From: an uncultured Clostridia bacterium
GTDB lineage: Bacteria > Bacillota > Clostridia > Christensenellales > Aristaeellaceae
NCBI GenBank assembly: GCA_934621485.1
Contig: CAKTUS010000026.1
Location: 1 to 31,849 of the forward strand
Length of the DNA: 31,849 nucleotides
Reading direction: 5' to 3'
Shown here: positions 1-8,565 of the stretch, piece by piece
How the letters are laid out: every line of letters begins with the position of its first letter
Position numbering within the stretch: position 1 is the first letter of the stretch
Program-made: the position numbers and the translations under genes
Notes under the pieces: model-generated
What the model was told of the DNA's origin: nothing
Database searches by the model: none
The model's input: only the letters and a program-made list of their open reading frames with translations

Positions 1-97
1 TTCCTTACGCTCTTTGCCGCCCGGCGAGCCACAGGCGAGTAGGCAAAGAGCGCTTCTCGTCAGAAAAGCTCGCCGTTCGGCGAGCTTTTTTGACGGC
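1..97 (+). repeat. Y-type intergenic repeat, cut by the window edge
   Basis: The first 54 bases match 20581-20634 at all but two positions (31 and 40). The core is a palindrome with arms GCTCTTTGCC (9-18) and GGCAAAGAGC (42-51) around a GC-rich loop that holds GGCGAG twice. It is followed by a second hairpin with a T run (64-91). The same pair of hairpins recurs in inverted order at 31503-31584, and the first palindrome also at 27487-27529. The left end of the unit lies outside the window. No coding potential is credible here; reading frames across it only translate the palindromes. Confidence 0.85.
64..91 (+). terminator. Rho-independent terminator hairpin inside the repeat
   Basis: A perfect 12-bp stem, AAAAGCTCGCCG (64-75) with CGGCGAGCTTTT (78-89) around a TT loop, ends in six T (86-91). 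The A-rich 5' arm would also let it act on the minus strand. It would end transcripts entering from the gene left of the window. Confidence 0.75.
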
Positions 98-99
98 CT

Positions 100-132
100 G
101 TGTGCCGGTTCCAAACGGAACCGACACTTTTT
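100..132 (+). terminator. Second plus-strand terminator-like hairpin
   Basis: Arms CGGTTCC (106-112) and GGAACCG (117-123) enclose AAAC. They are extended by GTGT/ACAC across a two-base bulge and followed by five T (128-132). It lies directly after the repeat terminator, so the two are in tandem. Confidence 0.6.
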
Positions 133-140
133 CTTCCAAA

Positions 141-179
141 GAGGGCATGCCCACCGGCTTAGTTGGTAGGCATGTCCTT
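141..179 (+). other. Long G-U-containing hairpin
   Basis: Positions 143-158 pair with 162-177: GGGCATGCC with GGCATGTCC, one C/A mismatch, then ACCGGC with GTTGGT, closed by a TTA loop. Three of the pairs are G-U and form only in RNA read from the plus strand; on the minus strand they would be A/C mismatches. This favours a plus-strand RNA structure. No known RNA family was recognised. Confidence 0.45.
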
Positions 180-437
180 ATAGAATACAGTTCCGGCAAC
201 GTTCATACGCACGGAAGTTCTGCCAACCGCACTGCTTTCACTAGCGGTCCCTAAAAGATCACAATCCTTCGCCGCAAACATAACAGGAAGCTTTCCATTC
301 CCGTTTGTGTGCGGAAAACGACATGTGCGGAAAACGACTCTTGTCCATTTTGTCCTTTTCTTTGCTCCTTGGTGCGGCTGGCAGACCTTGCATTTATTCT
401 CCCATAGGGCTATACCCTTTCGACTGATGGCTTTACG
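180..437. other. Gene-free stretch with a short tandem duplication
   Basis: No reading frame here has a convincing ribosome site or recognisable product. The only notable structure is a two-copy direct repeat of TGTGCGGAAAACGAC (308-322 and 324-338). The stretch ends in a plus-strand terminator, so it is probably a 3' untranslated region or a short non-coding transcript. No clear promoter was found in it. Confidence 0.4.
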
Positions 438-472
438 CGTTCCGGAATTTCGCTCGAAGCGGGAACGTTTTT
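438..472 (+). terminator. Plus-strand terminator
   Basis: Arms CGTTCC (438-443) and GGAACG (462-467) enclose a small inner TTCG/CGAA hairpin and are followed by TTTTT (468-472). It faces the minus-strand terminator at 473-517. Confidence 0.55.
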
Positions 473-517
473 ACAAAAAAGCGCTGACTTTCTGAGGATA
501 AAAAGTCAGGCGCTTTT
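473..517 (-). terminator. Terminator of the ten-gene minus-strand operon
   Basis: Read on the minus strand, AAAAGCGC plus TGACTTT pairs with AAAGTCA plus GCGCTTTT with a one-base bulge, followed by a T run (A run on the plus strand before 481). It starts 12 bases after the last stop codon of the operon. Confidence 0.8.
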
Positions 518-528
518 CAGTGTGTGTG

Positions 529-1077
529 TTAAACCGGGTACTGGGCTCTGGGCCCGCCAATATATGGCAAGCGGGAATAGGCCATCACCACGTGGGCCTG
601 TCCCACTTTGGTTTCCCCCTCCCCCATGCGCAGCGGAACAGCCACCGGTCGAATGTGCATGCCCACCAGGGTGTCGCCTACATCAATGGCGGCGTCTGCC
701 TGAATGTTCATGGCCATTGCCGGGTGTTCAAAGCGCTGATAAGCCGCCGCGCCGGTGCTGCCCCCTGCCTTGGGCATGGGCATTACGTTTACCTGGGTTA
801 AATGCAGGCGGTCCAGCAGCGACTGCTCCATCACCAGCGCCCGGTTCAGATGCTCGCAGCACTGGAACACGGGGCACAAATCCAGCTGATGGCAGGCGTC
901 AATCATGGCCCCCGCCAAAGCGTCGCCCAGCTCAGGCACGCTGTTTTTACCAATGCGTCCGCCTGCAACCTCGCTGGTGGAGCAGCCAAGCACCACCACT
1001 GCGCCGGAACGCAAATGTCCTTCCTGCTTCAAATACCGCACACAGGCGGCCAGCTGCGCTGTGATTTCCTCGTACAT
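529..1077 (-). CDS. ywlG: DUF436 / TIGR01440 (YwlG-like) protein
   Basis: This 182-residue protein belongs to the conserved Firmicute family represented by B. subtilis YwlG, whose biochemical role is not established. The family hallmarks are visible: a start MYEEI..QL, GCSTSEVAGGRIGK near residues 31-44, the CEHLNRA segment near 94-100 and a C-terminal stretch ending in a GGPR-type motif. There is no signal peptide or membrane segment, so it should be cytosolic. The start is supported by AAAGGAG ten bases upstream. It is the last gene of the operon, 15 bp after the methyltransferase gene, and is followed directly by a strong terminator. Confidence 0.85.
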   Translation of the reverse strand: MYEEITAQLAACVRYLKQEGHLRSGAVVVLGCSTSEVAGGRIGKNSVPELGDALAGAMIDACHQLDLCPVFQCCEHLNRALVMEQSLLDRLHLTQVNVMPMPKAGGSTGAAAYQRFEHPAMAMNIQADAAIDVGDTLVGMHIRPVAVPLRMGEGETKVGQAHVVMAYSRLPYIGGPRAQYPV

Positions 1078-1092
1078 GTGGAAACGCTCCTT

Positions 1093-1818
1093 TCATTTGG
1101 CGGCATGCACAAAGGCATAGGCGCCGATACCCACGGCAATCGATAAGTTCAGCGAATCAATCTTGTCATTATGCGGGATGCGCACTGCTTGTCCCAGCTG
1201 GGCAAACTCAGGCGGAAGACCGCTGCCCTCATTGCCAAAAACCAGCGCATAGGGCTGCGGTACATGCTGCACGGCCTGCTCCAGCAACACGGAGCCATCC
1301 AGCATAAAGGAAAACAGAGCGTGATTCGGGTGTTCCATACGGTACAGGCTGAAATCCTCATACTGCTTTACCCGCAGGGAGAACACTGCGCCCATGGTGG
1401 CGCGCACCACATGAGGATCGAACACATCCGCTGCCGGACGAATGACGGCAATATCCTGGATTCCCAAACCCAGCAGCGTGCGCTGAATGGTACCCAGATT
1501 TCCCTCGTCCATGGGGTGGTGCAGCACCACATGCGGCGCATCGGTATACAAGTCCGCCTGCCATTTTTCAAACACCACGGCAGCAAAGCAGTTCTGCTTG
1601 CCGCTGATGCGGGACAGGGCTTTGTCTGCCACTTCCTCCCGTACCCGGTAGCGGCGGCAAATCTCCCGCAGCTTTTCAATGCCTTCGCCCTGGGCTTTTT
1701 CGCTCAGCAGCAAACGGCGGGCCTGTTCCGGCTTGTTCTGCATCAGGCTCAGGGAGGGAAACACCCCTGGCGCATAGCTGTAGGAAAGCTCCTGACTGTA
1801 GGGTTTCAGTGGCGGCAT
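1093..1818 (-). CDS. TrmH/SpoU-family RNA 2'-O-methyltransferase
   Basis: This 241-residue S-adenosylmethionine-dependent 2'-O-ribose methyltransferase has the SPOUT knot motifs in order: NLGTIQR (107-113), LVFGNEGSGL (192-201) and SLNLSIA (222-228). The asparagine, arginine and glutamate expected of SpoU enzymes are present. The N-terminal 90 residues look like a substrate-binding extension. The ATG at 1818 is preferred because AAGGAGG precedes it. A longer frame to 1935 would run far into the acetyltransferase gene and has no ribosome site. The target RNA (tRNA or 23S rRNA) cannot be told from the sequence. It starts 13 bp after the GNAT gene. Confidence 0.85.
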   Translation of the reverse strand: MPPLKPYSQELSYSYAPGVFPSLSLMQNKPEQARRLLLSEKAQGEGIEKLREICRRYRVREEVADKALSRISGKQNCFAAVVFEKWQADLYTDAPHVVLHHPMDEGNLGTIQRTLLGLGIQDIAVIRPAADVFDPHVVRATMGAVFSLRVKQYEDFSLYRMEHPNHALFSFMLDGSVLLEQAVQHVPQPYALVFGNEGSGLPPEFAQLGQAVRIPHNDKIDSLNLSIAVGIGAYAFVHAAK

Positions 1819-1831
1819 GGCGGCGTCCTCC

Positions 1832-2410
1832 TTAGCGCTTCTGGGCCTCATATTCATTGCGCAGCATGCTGTATACGCATTTGTCCGTCCAGGCGCCGTC
1901 CGGCAGGCAGCATGCCTGCCGCAGCGTGCCTTCATAGGTAAAGCCCAGCTTCTGAATTACATGACGGCTCTTTTTGTTGAAAGGAAAATGGCATGCCCGC
2001 ACCTGGCGGCAGTCCAATTGGTCAAAGGCATAGGCCAAAGCCGCGCGGCAGGCTTCGGTGGCGTAGCCGTTGTTCCAATAGGCTTCGCCCAGCACGTAGC
2101 CCAGCTCTCGAGCGCCTTCCACATTGCAGGTGGCGTGAGCGTGCAAGCCCAGCGAGCCGATGACATGGCCGCTCTTTTTTTCCACAATGGCCCAAACCTC
2201 GCCGCCGCTGATGAACCCTTCGATAATGCGGCGGCTGTCGTCCAGCGTTTGATGCGGAGCCCAGCCGGCCATGGGGCCCACCTTTGGGCTTTGGCAGTAC
2301 GCAAACAGATCCGTTACATCATCGGGCTGAAAGCCGCGCAAAATCAGCCGCTCTGTCTGCAAAACAGGCATCAGCACCGGCGCGGGCGTTCTTCTGTGAA
2401 ACAGCTTCAT
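1832..2410 (-). CDS. GNAT-family N-acetyltransferase (RimJ/RimL-like)
   Basis: This 192-residue acetyl-CoA-dependent transferase resembles the ribosomal-protein and small-molecule acetyltransferases. It shows the typical opening TERLILRGF (19-27), the central VIGSLGLH strand, a YVLGEAYWNNGYATEA acetyl-CoA-binding segment and a late NKKSRHVIQKLGF element. Its ATG overlaps the stop codon of the DUF975 gene as ATGA, a sign of translational coupling. The acceptor is unknown; acylation of a ribosomal protein or an amino compound are both possible. Confidence 0.85.
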   Translation of the reverse strand: MKLFHRRTPAPVLMPVLQTERLILRGFQPDDVTDLFAYCQSPKVGPMAGWAPHQTLDDSRRIIEGFISGGEVWAIVEKKSGHVIGSLGLHAHATCNVEGARELGYVLGEAYWNNGYATEACRAALAYAFDQLDCRQVRACHFPFNKKSRHVIQKLGFTYEGTLRQACCLPDGAWTDKCVYSMLRNEYEAQKR

Positions 2411-3264
2411 TGGGAATCATCTCCCGCATCATCATCAGGCGAGGAATCATCGTTCTTGGGGCCAAAGTCCATTTGGCTATCATCCACACCCATCTGACGC
2501 AGCCGGGATCGCATATCCCCCATGGCCGCATCCATGCCCTCCGGCGTGGACACCGTGCGGTAAAACGCCGCACAGGAGGCCGTCATGTAGGTGCTGATCA
2601 GCAGCTGCGCACACTGGGCCGCCACCAAAGCCGCCACACCGTTGATATCCATCAGCAGCATTTGAAGCACGTTGGCCAGCAGCGTCCAGCCGACGAAGCT
2701 GATGATGAGCAGGAAATAGCTGCCCTTCATGTTTTTCATGCTTTCCTTGCTCTTTTCAATGGCCTGGCCGGCGGTCAGCTCCGGATTATCGGCCAGATAA
2801 TACGGAGCCATGCTGTAGCGCAAAGCCGCCAAAATGCCCGGCACAAAGAACAGAAGCGACCACAGAAAAATACGCACGCCCATCAGGATATACAGCCATA
2901 GCGCTTTCAGCAGGATGCGCATACGGCTAAACAGCCCTTCCAGCAGGGTAGGCTGCTGGCTTTGCAGGCGGCGCAGGAAATACTGGTTGCAGCCCACTTG
3001 CAGCGCCGGCGTAAGCAGGAGCGCCAGTACCGAAACCGCCGTCATCAGCGCCCAGTTCAGCCGGCTGATGGAAAGCAGCTGCACAACGTAACGGTCTGTC
3101 TGACCATAAGCCAGCAGATAGGGGTTGGGCAGGTTCAGGCTGGTGAGCACCTCCTCCAGCGTGACCAACGCACCGGAAAAGAACGTCACCAGCAGGGCCG
3201 TTTGCCAGTTTCCCTTGAGGGCCTCTCGCGCCTTTTGCTTGAAATAATAGGAACCCAAAAACAT
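2407..3264 (-). CDS. DUF975 family integral membrane protein
   Basis: This 285-residue multi-pass membrane protein opens with the KxKAREALKGNWQTAL signature typical of DUF975 proteins of Firmicutes, whose function is unknown. Several hydrophobic segments are visible: about residues 22-40, 70-90, a long WLYILMGVRIFLWSLLFFVPGILAAL stretch in the middle, and LLIISFVGWTLLANVLQMLL. The tail is short and strongly acidic (DDSSPDDDAGDD) and should be cytosolic. AGAGGA precedes the ATG. It lies 23 bp after ftsY, so co-expression with the membrane-targeting receptor is likely, but no functional link is shown. Confidence 0.8.
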   Translation of the reverse strand: MFLGSYYFKQKAREALKGNWQTALLVTFFSGALVTLEEVLTSLNLPNPYLLAYGQTDRYVVQLLSISRLNWALMTAVSVLALLLTPALQVGCNQYFLRRLQSQQPTLLEGLFSRMRILLKALWLYILMGVRIFLWSLLFFVPGILAALRYSMAPYYLADNPELTAGQAIEKSKESMKNMKGSYFLLIISFVGWTLLANVLQMLLMDINGVAALVAAQCAQLLISTYMTASCAAFYRTVSTPEGMDAAMGDMRSRLRQMGVDDSQMDFGPKNDDSSPDDDAGDDSQ

Positions 3265-3287
3265 GCCTTTGTCCTCTTTCTTTTGCG

Positions 3288-4199
3288 TTATTCAAACAGC
3301 GCGGATACAAACTCCTTGGCGTTAAAGCTTTGCAAATCCTCTATGCCTTCGCCCACGCCCACATACATTACCGGCACGCCCAGCTCCCGTACAATGGGGA
3401 ACACCGATCCGCCCTTGGCGGTGCCGTCCAGCTTGGTCAGCACAATGCCGTTGATACCCGCCGCCTCCCGAAAGGCCTTCGCCTGGGCCAAACCGTTCTG
3501 GCCGGTGGTGGCGTCTACCACCAGCAGGCAGCGCACCGTGGCTTCCGGGTATTCCCGGTCGATGACACGGCGCATTTTTTCCATTTCGTCCATCAGGTTC
3601 TTTTTGTTGTGCAGGCGGCCGGCGGTGTCCACAATCAGCAAATCGGCTTTGTTGGCCTTAGCGCTCTGTACGCCGTCAAATACCACGCCTGCCGGATCGG
3701 CCCCTTCCTTGTGGCGCACAATGGGACAGCGGGCCCGCTCCGCCCAAATTTGCAACTGATCTGCCGCGGCGGCGCGGAAGGTATCCGCAGCGCAGAGGAT
3801 AATGGTGCGGCCCAGCCCTTGAAAGCGCAGGGCCAGCTTGCCGATGGTAGTGGTTTTGCCCACGCCGTTTACGCCCACCATCAAAATCACCATGGGCCAG
3901 TGCAGCGCAGGCTTGTGTACATCCAGCATGCTTACCAGAATGTCCTTGAGCGCGTCCTTCGCGTCGGCTGCGCGGCTGATTTTGCGCTCCTTCACCGCCT
4001 GGCGAAGCTTGCCAATGGCCTCTTCGGCGCACTCGGCCCCCATATCGCTCAGGATGAGGGCATCCATCAGGTCGTCATAGAAATCCTCGTCAATCGTGCG
4101 GTTATCGGCCATGGCTGCGTCCATGGCCTCGGACATCCGCTCCCGGCTTTTGAACAGGCCGTCCCGCAGACGGCCGAACAGGCCTTTCTTTTCACTCAT
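3288..4199 (-). CDS. ftsY: Signal recognition particle receptor FtsY
   Basis: This 303-residue GTPase docks SRP-ribosome complexes at the membrane. A helical N domain (1-95) is followed by the NG GTPase with P-loop GVNGVGKTTT (109-118), the CAADTFRAAAADQL insertion-box region, DTAGR, and TKLDGTAKGG as guanine-specificity and closing motifs. The long acidic A domain of E. coli FtsY is absent, as usual for Gram-positive bacteria. It lies 24 bp after smc with AAGGAGG before the ATG. The smc-ftsY pairing is conserved in Firmicutes. Confidence 0.97.
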   Translation of the reverse strand: MSEKKGLFGRLRDGLFKSRERMSEAMDAAMADNRTIDEDFYDDLMDALILSDMGAECAEEAIGKLRQAVKERKISRAADAKDALKDILVSMLDVHKPALHWPMVILMVGVNGVGKTTTIGKLALRFQGLGRTIILCAADTFRAAAADQLQIWAERARCPIVRHKEGADPAGVVFDGVQSAKANKADLLIVDTAGRLHNKKNLMDEMEKMRRVIDREYPEATVRCLLVVDATTGQNGLAQAKAFREAAGINGIVLTKLDGTAKGGSVFPIVRELGVPVMYVGVGEGIEDLQSFNAKEFVSALFE

Positions 4200-4223
4200 G
4201 ACAGAAACCTCCTTGTCGATTGG

Positions 4224-7200
4224 TTATTCATAATCCGTCAGGTTTACGCTGACCATGCTGGATACGCCCCGTTCTTCCATGGCCACGCCAAACAGGGTGT
4301 CGCACCGCTCCATGGTGCCCTTGCGGTGGGTTACCACCACAAACTGGGTATCGCGGCTAAACTCCTTCAAATAGTCGGCGAAATAGCTGATGTTGGCGTC
4401 ATCCAGCGCAGCCTCAATCTCGTCCAGAATACAGAACGGGGTGGGCTTCAGCTTGAGCATGGCAAACAGGATGGCGATAGCGGTTAAAGCGCGTTCGCCG
4501 CCGGAAAACAGGCTCAGCAGCTGCCGCTTTTTCCCCGGGGGCTGCACGATGATCTCGATGCCGCAGTTGAGCGGATCCTCCGGGTTCGCCAGGCTGATTT
4601 CACCATAGCCGCCGCCAAACAGGCGGGTAAAGGTTTCGCTGAAATAGCCCTGCAAAGCGCCAAACTGCCCCACAAACACAGTTTCCATCTGGGTAAGCAG
4701 CTGCCCAATCAACGCCTGCAAATCCGCCTTGGCATGCTCCAGATCGTTTTTCTGAGCGTCCAGCTGGGTAAAGCGCTCATACATCTGCGCATATTCCTCG
4801 ATGGCTCCCACGTTGACGGAGCCCATCTGGCGGATGCGGTCGCGAATCCGCCCTGCTTCAGCATCGGCAATGCTTTCGTCAAACTGGCCGGACAAATCCT
4901 CTCCGCCGGTGCTTTGCTGCTTGATGGCCTCCAATGCCTCCACGGCCCCGGCATGGCTCAGCTCATAGGTGTTCCACAGGCGGTCGCTAAGCTGCGTTGC
5001 CTCCGAACGAATCCGTCCTAACGCCATTTCCTGCCGGTGCTGACGGTCGGTTTCATGCTGGCAGTTTTGCTGCGCGGCGTCAATCTCGTCCTGAATCTCC
5101 CGGAGTTGACGCTGCTTGTCAGCCTGCTGCCGCTCCACCTGGTCCACATGCGCCCGCGCCGTTTCCACCGCTTTTTCGCAATGGGAAATGCTCTGTTCTG
5201 CCTGACTTTGAGCCTGGGTTGCCGAAAGCAGATCCTGACGGGCCTGACGGCGTTTTTCATCCAGGGCGCTCAGTTCTGTCTGGCACTGCGCCGTATCATC
5301 GCTTAGCCGGCTGCGGTCCCGCTGAATTCGATCCACATCGTGCTGTGCGTTTTGCAGGGTCAGCATGGCGTCGGTCAGGGCTTCCTGCGTGCTTTCCCGC
5401 CGTCGGCGGGCCGTGTTCAGCTCCGCGGACAGGCTTTCCGTGCGGGCGTTCAGCTCCTCCGTGCTTTCTTCCTCCTGGTTGCTCTCCTGCTCAATGCGTT
5501 GCAGTTCCTGAGCAATTTGCTCCAGGCTTTCATCCAGCTGCGCCACGGCGGCCTGATAGCTTTGCAACCGAGCGGCGTGAGCCTGGCTTTCGGCCTGAGC
5601 GGCTTTCAGGCGTTCGGTATCGCGCACCACGGCGATTTCCTGCTGATGCAGCTCATACTGGGCGCTTTCCCGGCGTTCCTTTTCTCCGGCGCGGGTTTCC
5701 TCCATCCGGTCAATTTCATTTTGCGCAGTCTGCACCCGGTTGGTCAGCTCGCTCAGCCTGTCCCGAAGCTCCTGCATTTCCCGTTCGCGGCCCAGCAGGT
5801 TCTGCGCCTTTTGCTGAATACTGCCGCCGGTCATGCTGCCGCCGGAGTGCATCACATCGCCCTCCAGGGTTACCAGACGGAAGGCGTGATTCCCGGCCCG
5901 CATAATTTTGATACCGCAGTCCAGGTCGTGGGCTACAACCGTGCGGCCCAGCAAGCTTTCCATGACGCCCCTGTAGCGAGGATCGTAGCCGCATAATTCG
6001 CTGGCCACGCCCAAACAGCCTTCCATGGACAGCACTTCCCGTTCCCGGGGGGTCAGGGTGCGTCCATGCACGCTGGACATGGGCAAAAAGGTAGCGCGGC
6101 CCAAACGGTTTTTCCGCAGATAGTCAATCAACTGCTTGGCGTCCTGCTCCGTTTCCGTCACAATGTTCTGCATGCCCGCGCCCAGCGCCATGTCCATCGC
6201 GGTTTCATACGCTTTGGGTACGGTCAGCAGCATGGCCACCACATCGTGCACGCCGTGCATCTGGCTGCGCCGGGCATAGGTAATGGCATTTTTGACGGCG
6301 TACTGGTAGCCCTCATATCCGTCCTGCAATTCCTTTAAGGTTTTCAGGCGGGTATCCAGCGCCCGGGCGCTTTGCAGGTCCTCCTGCATTTGCTTTTGCC
6401 GGGCCAGGATATCGCTAAGCAGCTGGCGAGTGCTTTGCTCAAAGGCTTCCGCTCCCGTTTTCAAGTCGTCCAGGCGGCTTTGCTCGTTTTGCAGATTGCT
6501 TTGCGCCTGGCTCAGAGCCTGACCGAGGGCCTCCCCTTTCTCCTCCTCTGCCACCAGCTGGGCGGCAATCTCCGCCCGCCGCGCCGTCATCTGCTGCTGC
6601 ATGGCGCTTTGCCGGGCCTGAGACGTGCGCACGCTCTGCATGCGGTTCATGCGGTCCATGATATGGGCCTTGTGGGCGGTAAGCTGTTCCTCCAAGGCGT
6701 CGGCGGCTTGGGTTGCCTGGCTGTGCGCCTGTTTCCGGCTTTCCAGGGCCTCCTCGGCCTGGCTGAGCAACTGCTGCGCCGCACTCAGGCCACCGTCGCT
6801 CTGGGTCGTGGTAGCCTCCAGCAGACGCAGACGGGTGCGCAGGCTTTCCTCCTCGTTATCCAACCGTTCCAGGGTTTCCTGGCCGTTTTGAATCCGGTTG
6901 CGGATATCCGTTAGCGCTTCCCGTGCGGCGTGCAAAGCGTCGCTTTTTGCCAGCAGCAAATCGTGGGCCTGGCTAAGGGCTTGTTGCAGGGCCTCCTGCT
7001 CGCTTTCAGCCTGTCCGCGCCGCTGGGTCGCGTCGCCGAGGGCGGCCTCCGCTTCCTTCACCGCGTCGCTGATTTGCAAAAACAGCTGCTCGGCGGCGGT
7101 TTCCTTGGCGTGTACCCGGTCATAGCGCACCAGATACAGCCGAATATCCAGTTCCTTCAGGGTGGCGCTGAGCGCCAGGTATTCTTTGGCAACGTCCGCC

Positions 7201-7823
7201 TGCCTTTTCAGCGGCGTCAGGTGGCTTTCCAGTTCGTCCAGCACATCCAGCACACGCACCAGGTTTTCGTCTGCCCGTTTCAGGCGGCCTTCGGCCTCCT
7301 CCTTGCGGGAACGGTAGCGGGTAATCCCCGCCGCCTCCTCAAAAATGGCGCGCCGGTCCTCACTGCGCTGGCTGAGAATTTCATCAATGCGGCCTTGGCC
7401 GATGATGGAATATCCCTCCTTGCCAACGCCGGTATCGCGGAACAAATCCACAATGTCCTTCAAGCGGCAGGCCGCGCCGTTCATCAGGTATTCGCTGTCG
7501 CCGCTGCGGTACACCCGCCGGGTAATGCTCACCTCGTCAAAGGTTACCGGCAGCTGATGGTCTGCATTATCAAAGGTCAGGGTTACCTCGCAGTAGTTGA
7601 GGGGCTTGCGTTTCTCTGTACCGTTAAAGATGACGTCGGCCATGCTGTTGCCGCGCAGGGTTTTGGCGCTCTGCTCGCCCAGCACCCAGCGCACGGCGTC
7701 GCCAATGTTGCTTTTGCCGCTGCCGTTAGGCCCTACGATGCCTGTTACGTTCTGAGGAAAGATAATCTCCGTTCGTTTGGCAAAGGACTTGAAACCGTAT
7801 ATCTCCAGCTTTGTTAAGCGCAT
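4224..7823 (-). CDS. smc: Chromosome segregation ATPase SMC
   Basis: This 1199-residue protein has normal full SMC length. Walker A GPNGSGKSN is at 31-39. Two long glutamine- and alanine-rich coiled coils (about 170-500 and 680-1010) flank a hinge with GVHDVVAMLLTVP and the glycine-rich SGGSMTGGS. The C-terminal half of the ATPase carries the signature LFSGGERALTA and Walker B FCILDEIEAALDD. With ScpA and ScpB, which are not in this window, it organises and separates chromosomes. The stop codon of rnc overlaps its ribosome site (TAGGAG), so the two are tightly coupled. Confidence 0.98.
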   Translation of the reverse strand: MRLTKLEIYGFKSFAKRTEIIFPQNVTGIVGPNGSGKSNIGDAVRWVLGEQSAKTLRGNSMADVIFNGTEKRKPLNYCEVTLTFDNADHQLPVTFDEVSITRRVYRSGDSEYLMNGAACRLKDIVDLFRDTGVGKEGYSIIGQGRIDEILSQRSEDRRAIFEEAAGITRYRSRKEEAEGRLKRADENLVRVLDVLDELESHLTPLKRQADVAKEYLALSATLKELDIRLYLVRYDRVHAKETAAEQLFLQISDAVKEAEAALGDATQRRGQAESEQEALQQALSQAHDLLLAKSDALHAAREALTDIRNRIQNGQETLERLDNEEESLRTRLRLLEATTTQSDGGLSAAQQLLSQAEEALESRKQAHSQATQAADALEEQLTAHKAHIMDRMNRMQSVRTSQARQSAMQQQMTARRAEIAAQLVAEEEKGEALGQALSQAQSNLQNEQSRLDDLKTGAEAFEQSTRQLLSDILARQKQMQEDLQSARALDTRLKTLKELQDGYEGYQYAVKNAITYARRSQMHGVHDVVAMLLTVPKAYETAMDMALGAGMQNIVTETEQDAKQLIDYLRKNRLGRATFLPMSSVHGRTLTPREREVLSMEGCLGVASELCGYDPRYRGVMESLLGRTVVAHDLDCGIKIMRAGNHAFRLVTLEGDVMHSGGSMTGGSIQQKAQNLLGREREMQELRDRLSELTNRVQTAQNEIDRMEETRAGEKERRESAQYELHQQEIAVVRDTERLKAAQAESQAHAARLQSYQAAVAQLDESLEQIAQELQRIEQESNQEEESTEELNARTESLSAELNTARRRRESTQEALTDAMLTLQNAQHDVDRIQRDRSRLSDDTAQCQTELSALDEKRRQARQDLLSATQAQSQAEQSISHCEKAVETARAHVDQVERQQADKQRQLREIQDEIDAAQQNCQHETDRQHRQEMALGRIRSEATQLSDRLWNTYELSHAGAVEALEAIKQQSTGGEDLSGQFDESIADAEAGRIRDRIRQMGSVNVGAIEEYAQMYERFTQLDAQKNDLEHAKADLQALIGQLLTQMETVFVGQFGALQGYFSETFTRLFGGGYGEISLANPEDPLNCGIEIIVQPPGKKRQLLSLFSGGERALTAIAILFAMLKLKPTPFCILDEIEAALDDANISYFADYLKEFSRDTQFVVVTHRKGTMERCDTLFGVAMEERGVSSMVSVNLTDYE

Positions 7824-7833
7824 CCAAGTACTC

Positions 7834-8499
7834 CTATTCGCTTTCCTGGGCCCGCAGCTTTTTCAGCGCATCCCGGGCGGCGGCCTGCTCGGCAGCCTTT
7901 TTGCTGCCGCCCTCGCCGTTGGCCACCGGCGAGCCCATTACGCTGACGCGGGCCACAAAATGCCGGTCGTGATCCGGGCCGCTCTGGTCAACGATTTCAT
8001 AAGCGGGCAAATCCAGCCCATGGGCCTGAGTGTATTCCTGCAAGGCGCTTTTATCATCCTGGGTTTGATAGGCAACCAACCGTTCTTCCTCTTGAAACAG
8101 CCGGTCAATGACCGGTCGCACGGCGGCATAGCCGCCGTCCATGTACACAGCCGCCAGGACGGCCTCCATCGCATCGGCCAGAATACTGTTTTTCTCCCGG
8201 CCGCCGGTCTGCTCCTCGCCATGGCCCATAATCAGGTAACGTCCCAAATTCATGGAGCGGGCCAAAATGCTCAGGGAACGCTCGCACACCAGGGCCGCGC
8301 GCCGGGCCGTGAGAGCCCCTTCGTGCCAGGCAGGGTATTTTCGATAAAGCATGTCGCTGACGCAAAACTCCAACACCGCATCACCCAGAAACTCCAGGCG
8401 CTGATTGTCTGGCAGCTTGGTGGAGGGATGCGTCAACGCCAGGCGCAAATGAGCCTGATTCTGAAACTGATATCCAAGCGCTTGCTGCAACTGCTGCAT
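7834..8499 (-). CDS. rnc: Ribonuclease III
   Basis: This 221-residue double-strand-specific endoribonuclease acts in rRNA and mRNA processing. The catalytic signature NQRLEFLGDAVLE (32-44) supplies E36 and D40, and the second acidic pair D109/E112 sits in LADAMEAVL. The C-terminal third is a double-stranded-RNA-binding domain ending in GSKKAAEQAAARDAL. Start and length are typical, with GGGGAGGAG before the ATG. Its order acpP-rnc-smc is standard for Firmicutes. A GC-rich hairpin precedes the ribosome site and is listed separately. Confidence 0.97.
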   Translation of the reverse strand: MQQLQQALGYQFQNQAHLRLALTHPSTKLPDNQRLEFLGDAVLEFCVSDMLYRKYPAWHEGALTARRAALVCERSLSILARSMNLGRYLIMGHGEEQTGGREKNSILADAMEAVLAAVYMDGGYAAVRPVIDRLFQEEERLVAYQTQDDKSALQEYTQAHGLDLPAYEIVDQSGPDHDRHFVARVSVMGSPVANGEGGSKKAAEQAAARDALKKLRAQESE

Positions 8500-8524
8500 G
8501 CTACTCCTCCCCTTTGGAACACGC

Positions 8525-8551
8525 GCCCCCAGCGGACGTACCGCCGGGGGC
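8525..8551 (-). promoter_or_regulatory. Hairpin in the acpP-rnc intercistronic leader
   Basis: GCCCCC (8525-8530) pairs with GGGGGC (8546-8551) and GCGG with CCGC inside it across one mismatch, with loop ACGTA. It lies 26 bp before the rnc start and has no T run, so it is not a terminator. It may stabilise the upstream acpP message or be a cleavage site for RNase III itself. Confidence 0.5.
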
Positions 8552-8565
8552 CAAGGTTCCTGCTG

